Under the pieces are notes generated by a model. The model was not told where the DNA came from, did not search any database, and saw only the letters and a list, made by a program, of their open reading frames with translations. The translations under genes and the position numbers were made by a program. DNA of 64,000 nt from Chlamydomonas reinhardtii (taxonomy: Eukaryota > Chlorophyta > Chlorophyceae > Chlamydomonadales > Chlamydomonadaceae), in the NCBI RefSeq assembly GCF_000002595.2, contig NC_057009.1, forward strand, positions 3,001,346 to 3,065,345. The letters run 5' to 3'. This document shows positions 22,889-36,388 of this stretch, in pieces; position 1 is the stretch's first letter, and each line of letters starts with the position of its first letter.

Positions 22889-23891
22889 ACCATATCCTGG
22901 CTTTAGGCGGGGCGCGTGGGCTGGTTAGGGCAAGGCACCCGGGCACCACTTTGGCCCAGGAAGGCCTATGGAATGAGTGGGACCGCTTTGTGACTCGTGA
23001 GTTGGGGCTGAATGGGTGCCAAACCCTTTTCAGGATCCGGCTGGACTGCGGCGCTGGGGCTGTCAGTCGGGCAGGGACGGCAGGACGATCGGAGCCAGGC
23101 AGGACGACCGGAGCCAGGCTGATCCCCTTGCAGGTGCCCCTTGGCTGGGTGCGGAAAGGTGAAAGATTCCCGGCTTGCCAGCTTGCACCTTCAGGGGTGC
23201 CTACCTGCTCTTTCCTTTCCGGACCTGGGCTGAGGGTTGATGTGGGGCTGGCTCGGTGGGTTTGCTCCATGTTTGCTGCCTGCTAAGTGTTGTGCCAGGC
23301 GAAACCTGTGAGTGAGGCAGCACCAGTGGAGCCCAAATGAAACACGCCGGCACTGTGCTGTCTGCCCTCAAGCTATTGTGGTTCACGTCCCATCAACTTG
23401 CACAGCATGCCATACCGCCGTACCTCCATGTTCCATCTGTTTCCCCCCATCGGCGGAAACCGTAAACCTAAAGGCCCCAATCGCACCGGTACGCAGAAGG
23501 ACCGCAGGGGTATGCCTACAGCTATTTCGAGACCCCATCTCGGACATAGAGAAACCGCCTGGCAACCGCCTCCCCCGTCTCGCTGCCAATCGCTAGGGCA
23601 GACACATCCAGACATCCCCAAGCAGACCGCCAATGAGACGACACAACCATTGAGCTCATGCAGTCTGCAGCAGGAAAGACTCCCTCCTCTGGTCTGCAGC
23701 CTCCATGAACAGGCCACAAGCAGGCAGGCAACCACGGCTACCAGACGGTTATGACCGGGCACGCACAGGCATTGCGCGTAAGCAACTCTCCCACAGTCCC
23801 ACGCGCTCCACGCAACTCTGACCCTGTGAACTATCGCCCTTCGTATGCTCTGATTATGACCCTGCTAAAAAGAGGCAATACGTGTCAGGGT
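22889..23891. repeat. Spacer between H2A and H4, block 1; homologous to spacers in block 2
   Basis: No gene. About 23,090-23,650 matches 40,630-41,094 plus 41,561-41,640 on the opposite strand, and 23,650-23,890 matches both 40,375-40,625 (inverted) and 44,590-44,834 (same strand). The copy in block 2 is interrupted by the hAT MITE; here the site is uninterrupted (GCTTGCCAGCTTGCACC near 23,175). Confidence 0.7.
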
Positions 23892-23907
23892 GGTGTTGAG
23901 AAACACC
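23892..23907 (-). terminator. Histone 3' hairpin of H4 copy 1
   Basis: Minus strand GGTGTT-TCTC-AACACC, about 100 nt past the H4 stop. Confidence 0.87.
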
Positions 23908-24008
23908 GAGTTTTGGATGAAGCGGTAGACAGCCAGGTGGAAGGGGCACGACCGTGGGGAAGACACGTTGGGTACGTTGCTCCCCACACCTGCCGCCAAG
24001 GTAATCGC

Positions 24009-24952
<944 letters not shown>

Positions 24953-24993
24953 GCGTCGCGCCGCCTGGGCTGCTCTTTCCCCCACAAAAACTC

Positions 24994-25009
24994 GGTGTTT
25001 CTCAACACC
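24994..25009 (+). terminator. Histone 3' hairpin of H3 copy 1
   Basis: GGTGTT-TCTC-AACACC, 42 nt past the stop. Confidence 0.88.
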
Positions 25010-25510
25010 ACCTAGACAAAGAATCGGATGTGCTGGTCACTGGGTTGGCGGGCTGGATACGATTTTACAAGTACAGAACCCCCAAGGCCACCCATGCAAG
25101 CCTGGCATTGTGTGCGCACACTGCCGCCATAGCCCGGTCCTGTCCTGGCAATCCACCTGCATCTGGTTGCCTGTCTGGTGGCAAGCACAACACCACTACA
25201 ATGCTTTGCAAAATGTCAGGCTTGGTCTACTGAATATGTATCAGGAATGCTGGATAACCTGCTGGCCTTGAGGCCCACCCTTACCCATGCCGTGTCACCA
25301 GCTTCTGGTGCTGCCCACAACCTGCCTCACATGTCCAGAAACGCGCACGGAAAACGCGGCTTCAGTGCCACACAACCCACATCGCATACAGCAGGCACGC
25401 CGTGACCTCATTTGCTAAGCGTCTCGGACCTCCCACGCTCTATCACTCAGTCTTAACCACTGGCCCCCACATTGCCCACAGCAGAAACAGCAGTCGTCAC
25501 AGCCAACTTG
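25010..25510. other. Spacer between histone block 1 and the chromatin gene 3' end
   Basis: No gene recognised. The first 150 bp resemble the downstream flank of H3 copy 3 (46,013-46,170), and the part next to 25,510 should be the 3' UTR of the large minus-strand gene. Confidence 0.45.
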
Positions 25511-28500
25511 CTACTTCGGCCGCCGCTCTTCCGTCTGCTGGCTCTTCTTGAGGCTCTGCGTCGCCGCGGCCAGCGCTGCTGCCAGCATTCGCTCCATGTA
25601 CTGTTGCACGTGCGGGGCTTGCTGCGTCTTCTGCAGCTGTGCCAGCAGCGCCGCCGTGACTGCAGCGGCGGACGCCTCCGCCTGGGCAGCAGTCGGGTCT
25701 GTGGAAGCGAGGGAGCGGCAGGCGGCCGCAAACGGCAACGCGGCCGATGGCGCAGCAGCAGCGGTGTGATGACGTGCTTGCGGCGGTGCTGTCTGATGCG
25801 CAACACGCTGCTGATTTTGTTGCTGTTGTTGCATGAAGCGCAACCGGTCCTGCATTTGGAGGGTCCCGCTGTGGCAAGCAGCCATTGCTGCAGCAGCAGC
25901 CTGCAGCTGCCCTGCAGCCGCCGGGTGGGTGTTGCCGCCCAACCACTGTGGCTGTCCCGCTTGATGACTAGTGTGCGGGTGAGGATATGGTTGTAGCAGC
26001 GGCGGCTGGGGCTGTGCAACAGAGGGCAGCGGTAACGGCAGCGGCAGGCTCCGGCTACTGCCATTGCTGCGCTTGCTGCCGCAGCCACCATCCTTGCCTT
26101 TTTTGCTTGTGTGGATTGCGCCGGGAGTCTGCTGTGGCAGCCTGGCAAGCTGTGCCGCTGCCGCCGACTCCATCCGCGAGAGATTCTGCGACACGCCGCC
26201 TCCAGCGCCGCTGCCCTGCTGTCCTGCAACCCCTTGCTGCTGCAGCTGCAGCTGCCCAGCACCGGGGTTGCAGCCGTGGCCGCAACTGCTGTCGCCGCCC
26301 CACTGCTGCTGCGCGTGCTGCTGAACCTGGTGCCCGCTGTGGTGCTGGGAGTGCTGCTGGCATGAGGCTGCCTGCGTGTCAGCTGCTGCCATGCCCATGC
26401 CGCCCAGCGGGTAACCCTGCTGTAGCATCCATTGCTGCCCTAGGCCGCAGCCTTCACGGCCGGCGGCACCTAGCTCGGGCCCGGCGCCCAGCCCGGCGAG
26501 TGCCAGCAGTGGTTGAGGCTGATGGCTCCCTCCCGCACTCGTTCCTGCGGCCCCAGCAGCGAGTTGCGCCTGCTGTGCAAGCAGCGGCAGCAGCAGGTGC
26601 GGCGGCACCTGCTGCTGCACCCGCTGTTGTGAGTGCAGCTGTTGTTGCTGCAGCTGCATTTGCTGCGCGTGCGGGTGCTGCTGCTGTTGCTGCTCGCCCT
26701 GCTGGTGGTGCAACACCTGCTGCACGGCCGCGTGGGGTAGGGGCAGGGCAGCGCCCGCGGCTTCATCCTTCTTCCGCCGCTGCTGCTTTGAGGAGCACGG
26801 CTGCGCAGCTGCACCGCACCCCGCTGCAGGGAGCGGCAGCTGCAGCTGCAGGTGCTGCTGCTGGTGCTCATGCTGCGGCGAGTGCTTCTGCCGCTTTGCG
26901 GGACCTTCATCCTGCAGGACGCCGGCGAACGCTCCTGTGGCACCAGCAGCGGACATGTGCGCGCTGTGGTGGTGGCCTGCGGCCTGGTAGCTTGCGTCGG
27001 CCTGCCGTTTGCCGCCGCTCGCCAGTGATCCCATAGCCCATGCCCCGGAGGGCGCCGCCGTGCATCCCGCTTGGCTCAAATCCAGCACGGCCCGGCCAGC
27101 ACCCTGCAGATTCGATTGCGGTGTCGCAGCACCAGCAACATCCATGTAAGTCCGCACGCCACCTGTGGCCAACGCTAGTGCAGGAGCTGCTGACTGTGCG
27201 TCGCTGCGCGTGCGCTGCTGCAAGGCAAGCGCTGCGGAAGCAGACGCCAGAAGCATTCGAGCGGTTACCGCCTGCTGCTGGTGCTGCTGCGGTGCCTGCT
27301 GGCCCGAGCCCGCACCCGCGGGGATGCCGGGGCCTGCTTGTGCCCAGATTGCACCGCTGCCCGAGCTCACGGAGAGCTGCTGCGGCAGGTGGGAGGTGTA
27401 TTGCGGCACGGCCCCACCAGGCAGGAACACGGTCCCTGCGGTCACAGGCATGCTGTGGCTCCCGGCGCTTCGCATCTGCTGCAGCAGCATCGCGTCTCCT
27501 GCTGCCGCCACTGTTGCGCAATGCATTGACACTGCTGCGGCGGCGGCGGCGGCGCCAACACTGCCGGCGGTGCTGCCTCCTGCTGCGTAGTTGCCGGCCC
27601 CCTGCTGCACTTCTGGCCCCAGGCCGACGTCATTGCTCTGCCGTGCCGCCCCTGCCGCACCGCAGGCAAAGGCAGACGCGGGCACGGTGGCAGCTGCTGG
27701 GGCTGCCAGGGCCTTGCTTATGACACTGCTGCCTGTTGCTGCCGCAGCCGATACCGGCAGCGTCGAGGACGCTTGTCCAAACAGCTCGCGCGCGCCGCCA
27801 GGCAGGTCCGGCTCTTGCTGTTGCTGCTGCTGTTGGTGTGTCTGGGCTTGGGCCGCGAACGCGCTTGTTGCACATCTGCCGCTCCCACTCCCGCTGCCAG
27901 TACTCCCGCTGGTACCCGCCCGCATGTCCACTGATCCCACGGCACCGGCACCGGCTACAGCGGCTGCGGCTGCTACAGCTGCTGCGGCTGCTGCGGCTGC
28001 TGCCGATGCCGCTGGGGGAGCTGGCCACACCGTCCCGCCCGCTGCGGCAGCCGACAGTGCCGCAGCCCATGCCGCCGTGATGCCACCACCACCGCTGCTC
28101 CGGCGCCCTGCGTCTCCCAACCATGCATCCGCCTGCTGCTCATCCCACATCAGCACCTGCCTCTGCTGCGGCTGCTGATGCGGTGGCTGTTGCTGCTGCT
28201 GCTCCTTCTGCTGCTGCCGCGACGCCAGGTTACTGCTGTCACCTGCCTCAGTAAGGCCGGCTGCGGAGCAGCACAGGGACCAATCGCTGCCCACTGCTGG
28301 TGGCCGCAGCATACTGCCGTGCTGCTGGTGCTGCCGCTGCTGCCCCAAGCCTACAGCAGGCGGCACTGCTGGCAGCGGCGCGGGTGTCGCCACGGCGCCG
28401 GCGGCCACAACCGCCGCCGCCGCCAGCACACCCGCAGCAGCAGCTGCCTCACCCACAGTATCCGCAGCACCAGCTGCTAGCGCTTGCGGCCACTGCGGTA

Positions 28501-30923
28501 CGGGCCCCTGCTGCTGCTGACATCCACCGGCGGCCACCTCCACCTCGTTGCCATGCTGCGCCTCTGCTGCAATTGAAGCGAGTTCCGCCTGCTGTGCCTC
28601 CGCCGCCTGTGTCTCGGCCTCGACTTCCAGCACGGCGTCCTCCTGCTGCTGCGCCACCCGTTTGCGCTTCTTTGCCGGGCGCGCCTGCTTCCCCCGCAGC
28701 TGCGGCTGTTGGCGACCTCGCGGCGGCAGCGGCAGGGGCAGTGGTAAATCCAACGCCACCGGCTGCTGCAGTTGGACCGCTTCAACGCTACTGCCTCCCG
28801 CAGCAGCATACGCGTCGCCGCCGCCGCCTTCGCTCCGTGGCACGTCAGCTGCGCTGCTGGCACACGGGACCGCACCACCCGGCGCCGTCCCAGCAGCAGC
28901 AACACCGGCAGCAGCAGCGGCGGGCGACCCAGCATCTGCCGCTTGCGCAGCCGGCGATCCACTGCCGCCGTCGCTGCCGCCAGCGCTGTCAGGTCTCTCA
29001 CAACCCCTGTCTCCTCCCACCCCTCCAGCGCCACTGCTCTGACTGCCTGACCCTCCAACGTCTTCCGCCCCGGCAGCCCTGCGCCCCGCCTCCTCGTCCG
29101 CCCCCTCCTCCGCCGCCTGTGGCGCCTGTCCGCCGTCACCTGTCCCCGCCTGTGCCGCCGCCTCCGCCGGGTCGGGGTTGTTGCTCCACACGCCCAGCCC
29201 CACCATGCCCGCCGCCTTGGCGGCCGCCGCTGAGCCCCGCTTGCGCACGTAGTACACCCCATCCAGCTCGAAGCGGCTCAGGGGGCTGCGACAGCCGGCG
29301 CCGCCCCTGCAGACACATCAGCAAAGACACGAGGGGAAATACATCGAGATTGTTTTGCATTCTTGACTTTCTGGTGCCTTAGTTGGCAGGCTGTGCAGGC
29401 TGGTGTGGGCATGTATAAGAGCAATGCCCATCCCTTTTGCTTGCCTGTTCAAGGCACGTACTGCGACTCACACGAGCTCAATGCAGCTCCACTTCTTGCC
29501 GGGGTTGCGCTGCTCCTCCTTCTCCGTGCGGCAGTAGGTGTCGTACGTCACGATACGCCACTGCGTGCGTGCGTGCGGAGGCAGGGTCAGGGCCGGTGAG
29601 CAGGCAGGCACACAAGTGGGGCATACGAAAGCAGCAGACACGCATTACGGTTCAGTGAGGCCAAGCCATGCACGCACGTCACCCAGGCTGGAACCTCCCC
29701 TTCCATTAAGGTACCCAATTTCCCTGTGGGCGGGGTCTTGATTCTTTGAGATTGAAGTAAACTACCGCCCCCCCCCCCTTACACACATGCGTACGTCCCC
29801 GCCCCAGCAGCAAGCGGCGCCGCACTCACCCGGCGGCAGGCGTTGCAGTGCACCCAGTTGTCTCGCAGGTGGCGTGTGGTGTGGTCGGCCAGGCGGTCCA
29901 GCAGCGCGCTGAACTCGGGCGTCTCCACGAAGGCTGTAGTGGAAGATAGGAGGTGGTGGAAGGTGCGGCGATGGGGCGGCACAGCAGGCAGCGAGGTCGG
30001 TGCGCCATGGGGGCGTAGGCGGGTGGATAGGGCTGGTCGGTGTGGGCTAGCAGCCTAGCACGGCGGGCGTGTGCGCAACGCGCGGGCGGCTGCGCGCTTG
30101 AAGACAAGCATGCTTGCGGGGCACTGGTGCGCCGTCCCCCCTGCTGCGCCGCCGCGGACATACGGTATCCCTTGTAAGGCCCCTCTCACGGGCCCCCCTA
30201 CCTGTGGCCCCTCACAACCTTCACCGCGCACTTGCAGCCACCCACAGGCCTCACCCCACCAGTCCACCACCTCACTTCCACCCCGCAGGCCTCACCGCTA
30301 TCGATGGGTATGTTGGGCTCGCCCCAGGCGCCGAACGCGTCCAGGAATCGGCGGTACAGGGGCTGGCGCTCCGGCCCCTTGCGGCAGATGCAAAACACGG
30401 CGATGCCGAACCCTATGGGCGTCTTGTCGTAGTCCTTGAAGCGGGCGCTGCCGCTGCGGGAGGGGGAGTGACGGGTGAGAAATGACGGTGGGGGCGGGAG
30501 GCGGGAGCACGTGATGGGACGTCTTCGTGGCTGGCACGTGGCTCCTCCGGCCACCACCAGCCCAACCACCTGCAGTACGTACGAGCCAGCAGTCAGCCAC
30601 TCTACCCATCAGTCGCCCAGCCACGTACCGCCGTAGCATGACGCGCGGGTAGGGCCTGAGGCGCTGGAAGTAGGCTGTGTCTGTGGAGTTGCGGCAGATG
30701 AGCAGCACCGCCGGCACCGAGCCGCTCTCCACCTCGTCGATGGCTCGGTTCACGAAGCGCCACTGCACCTGTGAGCGCAAGCCGGCAAGCGTGTGTGTAT
30801 GTGCTGTGTGATATGTGTGCTGTGCGTGTGTGTGTATGTGTGTCTGTGTGTGTACGCAACGAAACGGACAAGGGGTGTGCGCGCTTGTGCGCAGCTGTGT
30901 GACAGGTGCATGTCTGTTACCCA

Positions 30924-30991
<68 letters not shown>

Positions 30992-33900
30992 CACGTACCT
31001 GTGAGGTGTACTCGGGGTTGAGTATGACGTGGTAGCCCGCCCAGCTGTTCAGCACATCCAGCCCGTCGTCCTGCGCGACCGCGTGCGCGTGAGGACAGCA
31101 GCAGCGTCGCATCAGGTGGTACGCACAGCCCGAGGTGGAGGGGCGGGTGCCTAAACGTCACACACTCGCATCCACATCAGCGCCCAAGCCCCCTGCCCTT
31201 CCCTCCAGCCCCTCCCGCTCGCCGTGCCTTTTTGTCGTACAGCTTCTCAGCGGGGATGTTGGGGTTGGACTGCGGGGAAGGAGTGAGGATAGGTTGGGGC
31301 GGGCGGCGGAGAGGTTACATGGGGGACTCGTGACGCCCTCACACAGCCCCCTCCACACAGCCTGCTGCTCGTACCCGTGTATGTCATTCATGCGCGCCTG
31401 AGCGGTTGCCCGCATGCAGCCCGCACACGCGCACCTTGGAGTTGGTGCATGGGTCCAACAGGCCGGGAATGTACGGCGTGTCGGCGGTGGGGCGCTGTGG
31501 GAAGGCAGTGGCGGCAATCGCATTTAAAGGCGTACATGCATCATAACGCGTGCACGCTGTGGCACGTGGTGTGCTGTGGCACGGGGCACTTGCTTTGCGC
31601 CCCCCACGGCCCCACCAGCCAACCCCGCGGCATGAGGGAAATGTCGTGATACGGTATGGGTAAGCACTTTGTGGTTCCCAGATCTGTGTCGACACACAAC
31701 CAATGCAGTGAGAACCGTGCAAGGGCATGGGACCATCCGATTGCGTACTTAGTAGTGAGGTGGCTGTTAGCCGCGCCTACTCAGGCTATGCTTAACCGTC
31801 ATCTTACAATATGAAATGAATTGCAGCCATGCATTCCTATACCTACCGGCAGCTGGAACACCTTGAAGGCCCCGGCCGCAATGATCCAGTCGGGCGTGAG
31901 GCCCAGCCGCTCTGTCAGGGGATTGAGCGTGGGGATTGAGACAGAGCCAATCCAGACCTGCCTTGAGTCCTCAGGCATGGTAGCTGCGGATGCAGGGTAG
32001 GCGCGGCGGTATCCTCTCACACCATCCACGCTAACCAGGAGTGTGGGGGTGGGATGTCGGCCGCGGGACATGTAGAAATTTTGCTTGCGAGAGCAACATG
32101 TCGGCGCCACTCCCTAGCAGCCCTTCCAGGAGGAGAGGGATACAATCGAACACGCTGATACGTGCCCTGCCCACACACCCATGCCTACCCAGCTCAGCGG
32201 CGCGGTTGCCCCGCCCACCACCGGGCTGCGGCTCCTCGCCGCCCGCCTCGCCTCGTGCCTGCATGCCACATCACCGCAAGCTCTCACCAGCCAGTCTTTA
32301 ATCACATACTTCAGCCCTTCGACCGCTTCATTCCACGCCCCCAGCTCCCGCCGCTCCCACCTGTCGCCTGCCGCCATGCTGCCCGCCCGCCGCCGCGGCG
32401 GCGGCGGCGCCGCCGTCATGCCGGTTGTCCGCCCCGCAGCTGGCACAGGCCCAGGCGTGGTCTGGTGGCAGGTCCGCCGCGGACAGGTAGGGCTGGGCCA
32501 GGCACAGCGTGTGGTAGGCCTTGCGGCAGCAGGCACACGCCACCTGCGGGTTTCATTATTGCGGGCGGCGGGCGGGCGGGTGCGGCGGCATGAGAGTTGT
32601 GGCCAGGCGACGGCTTGAGACTGATGTGGTGGGTGGAGGGCTGAAAGGGAACTACTACTCTTACTGCAAAGAAACCGGTGTGCATGAGCGCGGGGTCTTG
32701 CCAGTCCTGACACAAGAGAATGCAAACCCTCTACTAAATCGCACGACTAAATCGTCAAACGCTTAATGTTCTCATGCATGCACCACCAACACACCCAGTC
32801 GACCACTTGCCTGGCCTCCGGGCTCCTTGCATGTGGCGCACACACGCAGCAGCGTGCGCCAGCCGCCGCCCACGTGCCCCCGCCCGCCCACAGCAGCCGC
32901 CCCGGGGGCCATCATTCCGTCCTCCCCCTCTGCACCGCCCTTGCCGCCATGCTCATGCTGCTCGTGCTGGTCCTCGTCACCCTTGCCGCCGCTGCGGCCC
33001 TTGCCGCCGCGCCCATGCTTGTCGCCTCCTGCGGCGCCTGGCGGCGGCCCGGGCCCCTGTGTGCTCATCATGAGCGCCTGCAGCTCCCCCAGCTCCAACT
33101 GCCGCTCCGCCTCCTCAGAAAGCTGCATACGGTAATTGCACACACGTGTCGATACGGACAGAGTGTGTGAGGTAGGGCGGGAGCATAAGGTGCTTACATG
33201 GACGCAATGATGCTGGCTGTCGCTTCGGGCATTTTGGATTGCAGGTCGTATGTGTGTGTGCGTGTGTGTGTGATGTGTGTCCAAGGAGGAGGCAATCGCA
33301 CCTGCGTGTCGCGCAGGCGGCACACGCGCGCCGCCTCCGCCCCCGGCTCGGCCTCGGCGCCCTCCAGCTCCTCCAGAGCCAGGCGCGCGCTGTCACGACT
33401 GCAATCAAGTAATCACACATACGGCATACACACACGGCAAGGCGTGAGGTTTCTCACACACAGCATGCCAGCGCAGCACGTGATGATGCCCCATCATGCA
33501 AGTGCTTCTTGCAAGCGCAAGCGGACGCACGTCCAGCCCCGTGACTACCGTAGTCGCCCCCCGCACCACACCACACCACACCACACCGCACCGCACCGCA
33601 CCGCCCTGGCCCACCTCTTGTGCTTGTCGCTCCAAGCCGTCATGGCCGCCACACGCGCCGCCTCGTCCTGACCGGGCAGCACCGCCGCCGCCACCAGCGC
33701 CGACATTTCCACCTCACTGGCCCACACGTGGTTGTGCTCGCCTGCGCATGCGTATGTGCATTCGCGCACATACACAAACGTATACAGTGGTGAAGCATAG
33801 ACGCATGCGCGCTTGTCACTTCCTCTGCTCCCGGTGTCCCTTCCATCCCTTGCTTTGTCCCTGTGTCTCCAATCGCACCTACCGTAGAAGTGCAGCAGTG

Positions 33901-36315
33901 TGCTGCCGGGCACGTGGCTGCCGAGCAGGTCGGGGACCTCGGCCTTGCGGCAGTGGCGCAGGTTGAACACCGCCGCAGGCCAGTGGCAGAAGCCGGGCAT
34001 CTGCGGCAGGTAGGGTGTAGGAGCAGCATACAGAAGCGGCAGGCAGCAGGCAGTGCATCGCCAGCAGCGACCGGCACTGGCACGCAGGCACGGACAGGGG
34101 CAATCCTAGGGGGCTTCGCCCCCCTGGATTACTTCGTTCAGGGGGCTCAACCCAAGATTTGGTTGATACCGTGCATGCCTAAACCCAGCAGAGCCCATCG
34201 TCCGACCGGCTCACCTTGACCCAGAGACGTGTGCCCACCGGCGGCCGAACGTAGGGCGGCGCTGCAACCTCCAGCAGTGGGGCAGCGGCACCCGCGGCAC
34301 CAGCGGCAGAGGCAGCGGCAGTTGCAGTTGCCCCCGCACCCGCCGCCTGCGCCGGTCCCGGCGGCATGTCCTCAGCACACAGCCGCCGGTACAGCGCCAG
34401 CAGTCGTGCGTGTGTGCGCTCCTGCGGCGTAGCGGCGGCACCGCCCTCCGCTTCCGCCATGAGCGCGTCCTCTGCGGCGGCGCACACAGCCACAACCAAT
34501 GGGAGCCGAGCTTTGACGCGGGCACTGTAGCGCGGAAGAGCAGCTTCATAGAGCAAACTAATGGCTTTGCGTGTCGTAATCGGAGGTGTTATGTATGTGG
34601 TCACGCTGAACAGGGGCAACCTGTCGCGCTGGACAGGGGCAACCTCGCGTTGAGCAGGGGAACCCTGTCGCTGAAGCGGGGGGGTGGGGGGTGGGGGGTT
34701 AGTTATGGCAGTAGCGCTTGCCTGCAAAGCCTTCGCGCTCCCGTGCTGCCGCTGCGGCTGCGGCTGCGGCTGCCGCTGCGGCCCTGCGCGGCCCCGCCAC
34801 TGCTGGCTGCATGATCAGGGGCGCCGCACCCTTCACCTGCAGGAGGCAGCGGTGAAAGAGACTGTGCTCGAGGAATGGCTGCACGCCCGCGTGTATATGT
34901 AACTTAATGTAGGCAGGCAGGAGTCTTGACAGCTCTTATACTTCAGCCAGGCACTCACGAAGTTGTGGCGGTTGCATTGTGGGCACGTCCACGGAGCCCG
35001 CACGGTGATGGTGGTCGCCGCGGCCGCTACCGCCGCCGCCGCTGCCGCGCCTGCGCCGCCGCCGCCAGCACCACCACTGCCGTCAGCCCCGCCTTCTGCC
35101 GCGGCCGCTCCTCCATCTGCGTCCTTCTCCCCAGCCGCCGCTCCGCCCGCTGAGCTGCTGTTGCCCTTTCCCTTCGCCTTAGCCGCCTGCTTGCTGGCGG
35201 CCGCCGCCGCCACCGCCGCAGCCGCAGCCGCAGCGGTCAGGGGCGCACGTGCACGGCAGCCCATGCCAGTGGCCGCTGCCTCCAGTTTGGCAGCCTGGGC
35301 GAGCATGTGCGGCACGGACAGGTCCGGGTGCGGCAGGCACAGCGTGTGGAAGGTGCCGCGGCAGGAGGGGCATGTCACCTGTGGCGGCGAGGCAGGGATC
35401 GGATGGGGTGCGTGGGGGCCTGGGAAGTCGACAGCGGAATCAGGATCAGGAGTTGCATGCATGGGCATGCGTGAGTGCTTAATGCAGCAAGAAGAGGAGG
35501 TTGGAGCATCTGCCTCATCGGGAGACATTGACTTGATAAAGGCGGCGGGACAGCAGCCTCGTGCTGGTTTGCCTGGTTCAGTCATCGTACGGCAGTTCTG
35601 GCACCACCAGCAGCCAGACCGGCAGCCCGCCCTCTCCCAGTCCCAGCAGCGTCATGGTATGCACAACCAACCGAATAACGCGCCTGTGTGCAGCTCTCGC
35701 TGCAGCGGCCGCACAGCTTTGCCCGCCGCGCGGCCTCGCCAGAGCCCCCTCCGGCGGCGGCGGGCGGCTTGCGCGGCGGCACCTTGAGCAGCTCCCGCAT
35801 GGCCGCCATGTCGGCGGCGGGGTCCGGCGTCATGAGCGCCCCCTGGAGCTCCTTGAGTGTCAGAGCCGCCGCCTTGTTGCTGTGGGGGGGCGGATGGGAT
35901 GTAATGGGGTGGTTAATTGTTAGGAGAGCACAATCAATGCTAGCGTGTTTGTGGGCAAAAGGTGATACCGTATGCGCGCTGAAAAAGCTGGCCAGCTGAG
36001 ATGCCTTGCTTGGCGGTGCGGACGAATGGGAGCTGGCAGTGAGCGGCTCGAGGACTTCCCCCGGGCAAGCAAGCCGCTCGCTGTAGGCACAGCAGTCCAG
36101 GTGCTGAAGGCCAAGACCTCAAGTCCCGCGGCGGCGGCCCCGCCCACTCACCCCTGCTGCTTGGCTGCATACTCCCTCAGCGCAGCCACCCTCTCCCGCC
36201 GGTCCACAGTCCACAGCGACAGTTGCGCCTCAGTGGCCCACTGGTAGTTGTGTGTGCCTGTCGCGTGCGTGTGTCGCGATGTGGATAGAGGGCAGCGGCC
36301 CGGCTCATTGCGGTG

Positions 36316-36388
<73 letters not shown>

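Noticed and set aside
25987-29382. Several 200-360-codon plus-strand frames over the Q-rich tail
   Set aside because: CAG/CTG repeats keep all frames open. The minus frame is continuous with the CW finger and methyltransferase by splicing, so the plus frames are shadows.
30793-31035. (TH)n or (VC)n peptides from dinucleotide repeats, also at 36,248-36,469 and 63,180-63,374
   Set aside because: These are translations of CA/GT microsatellites in introns.
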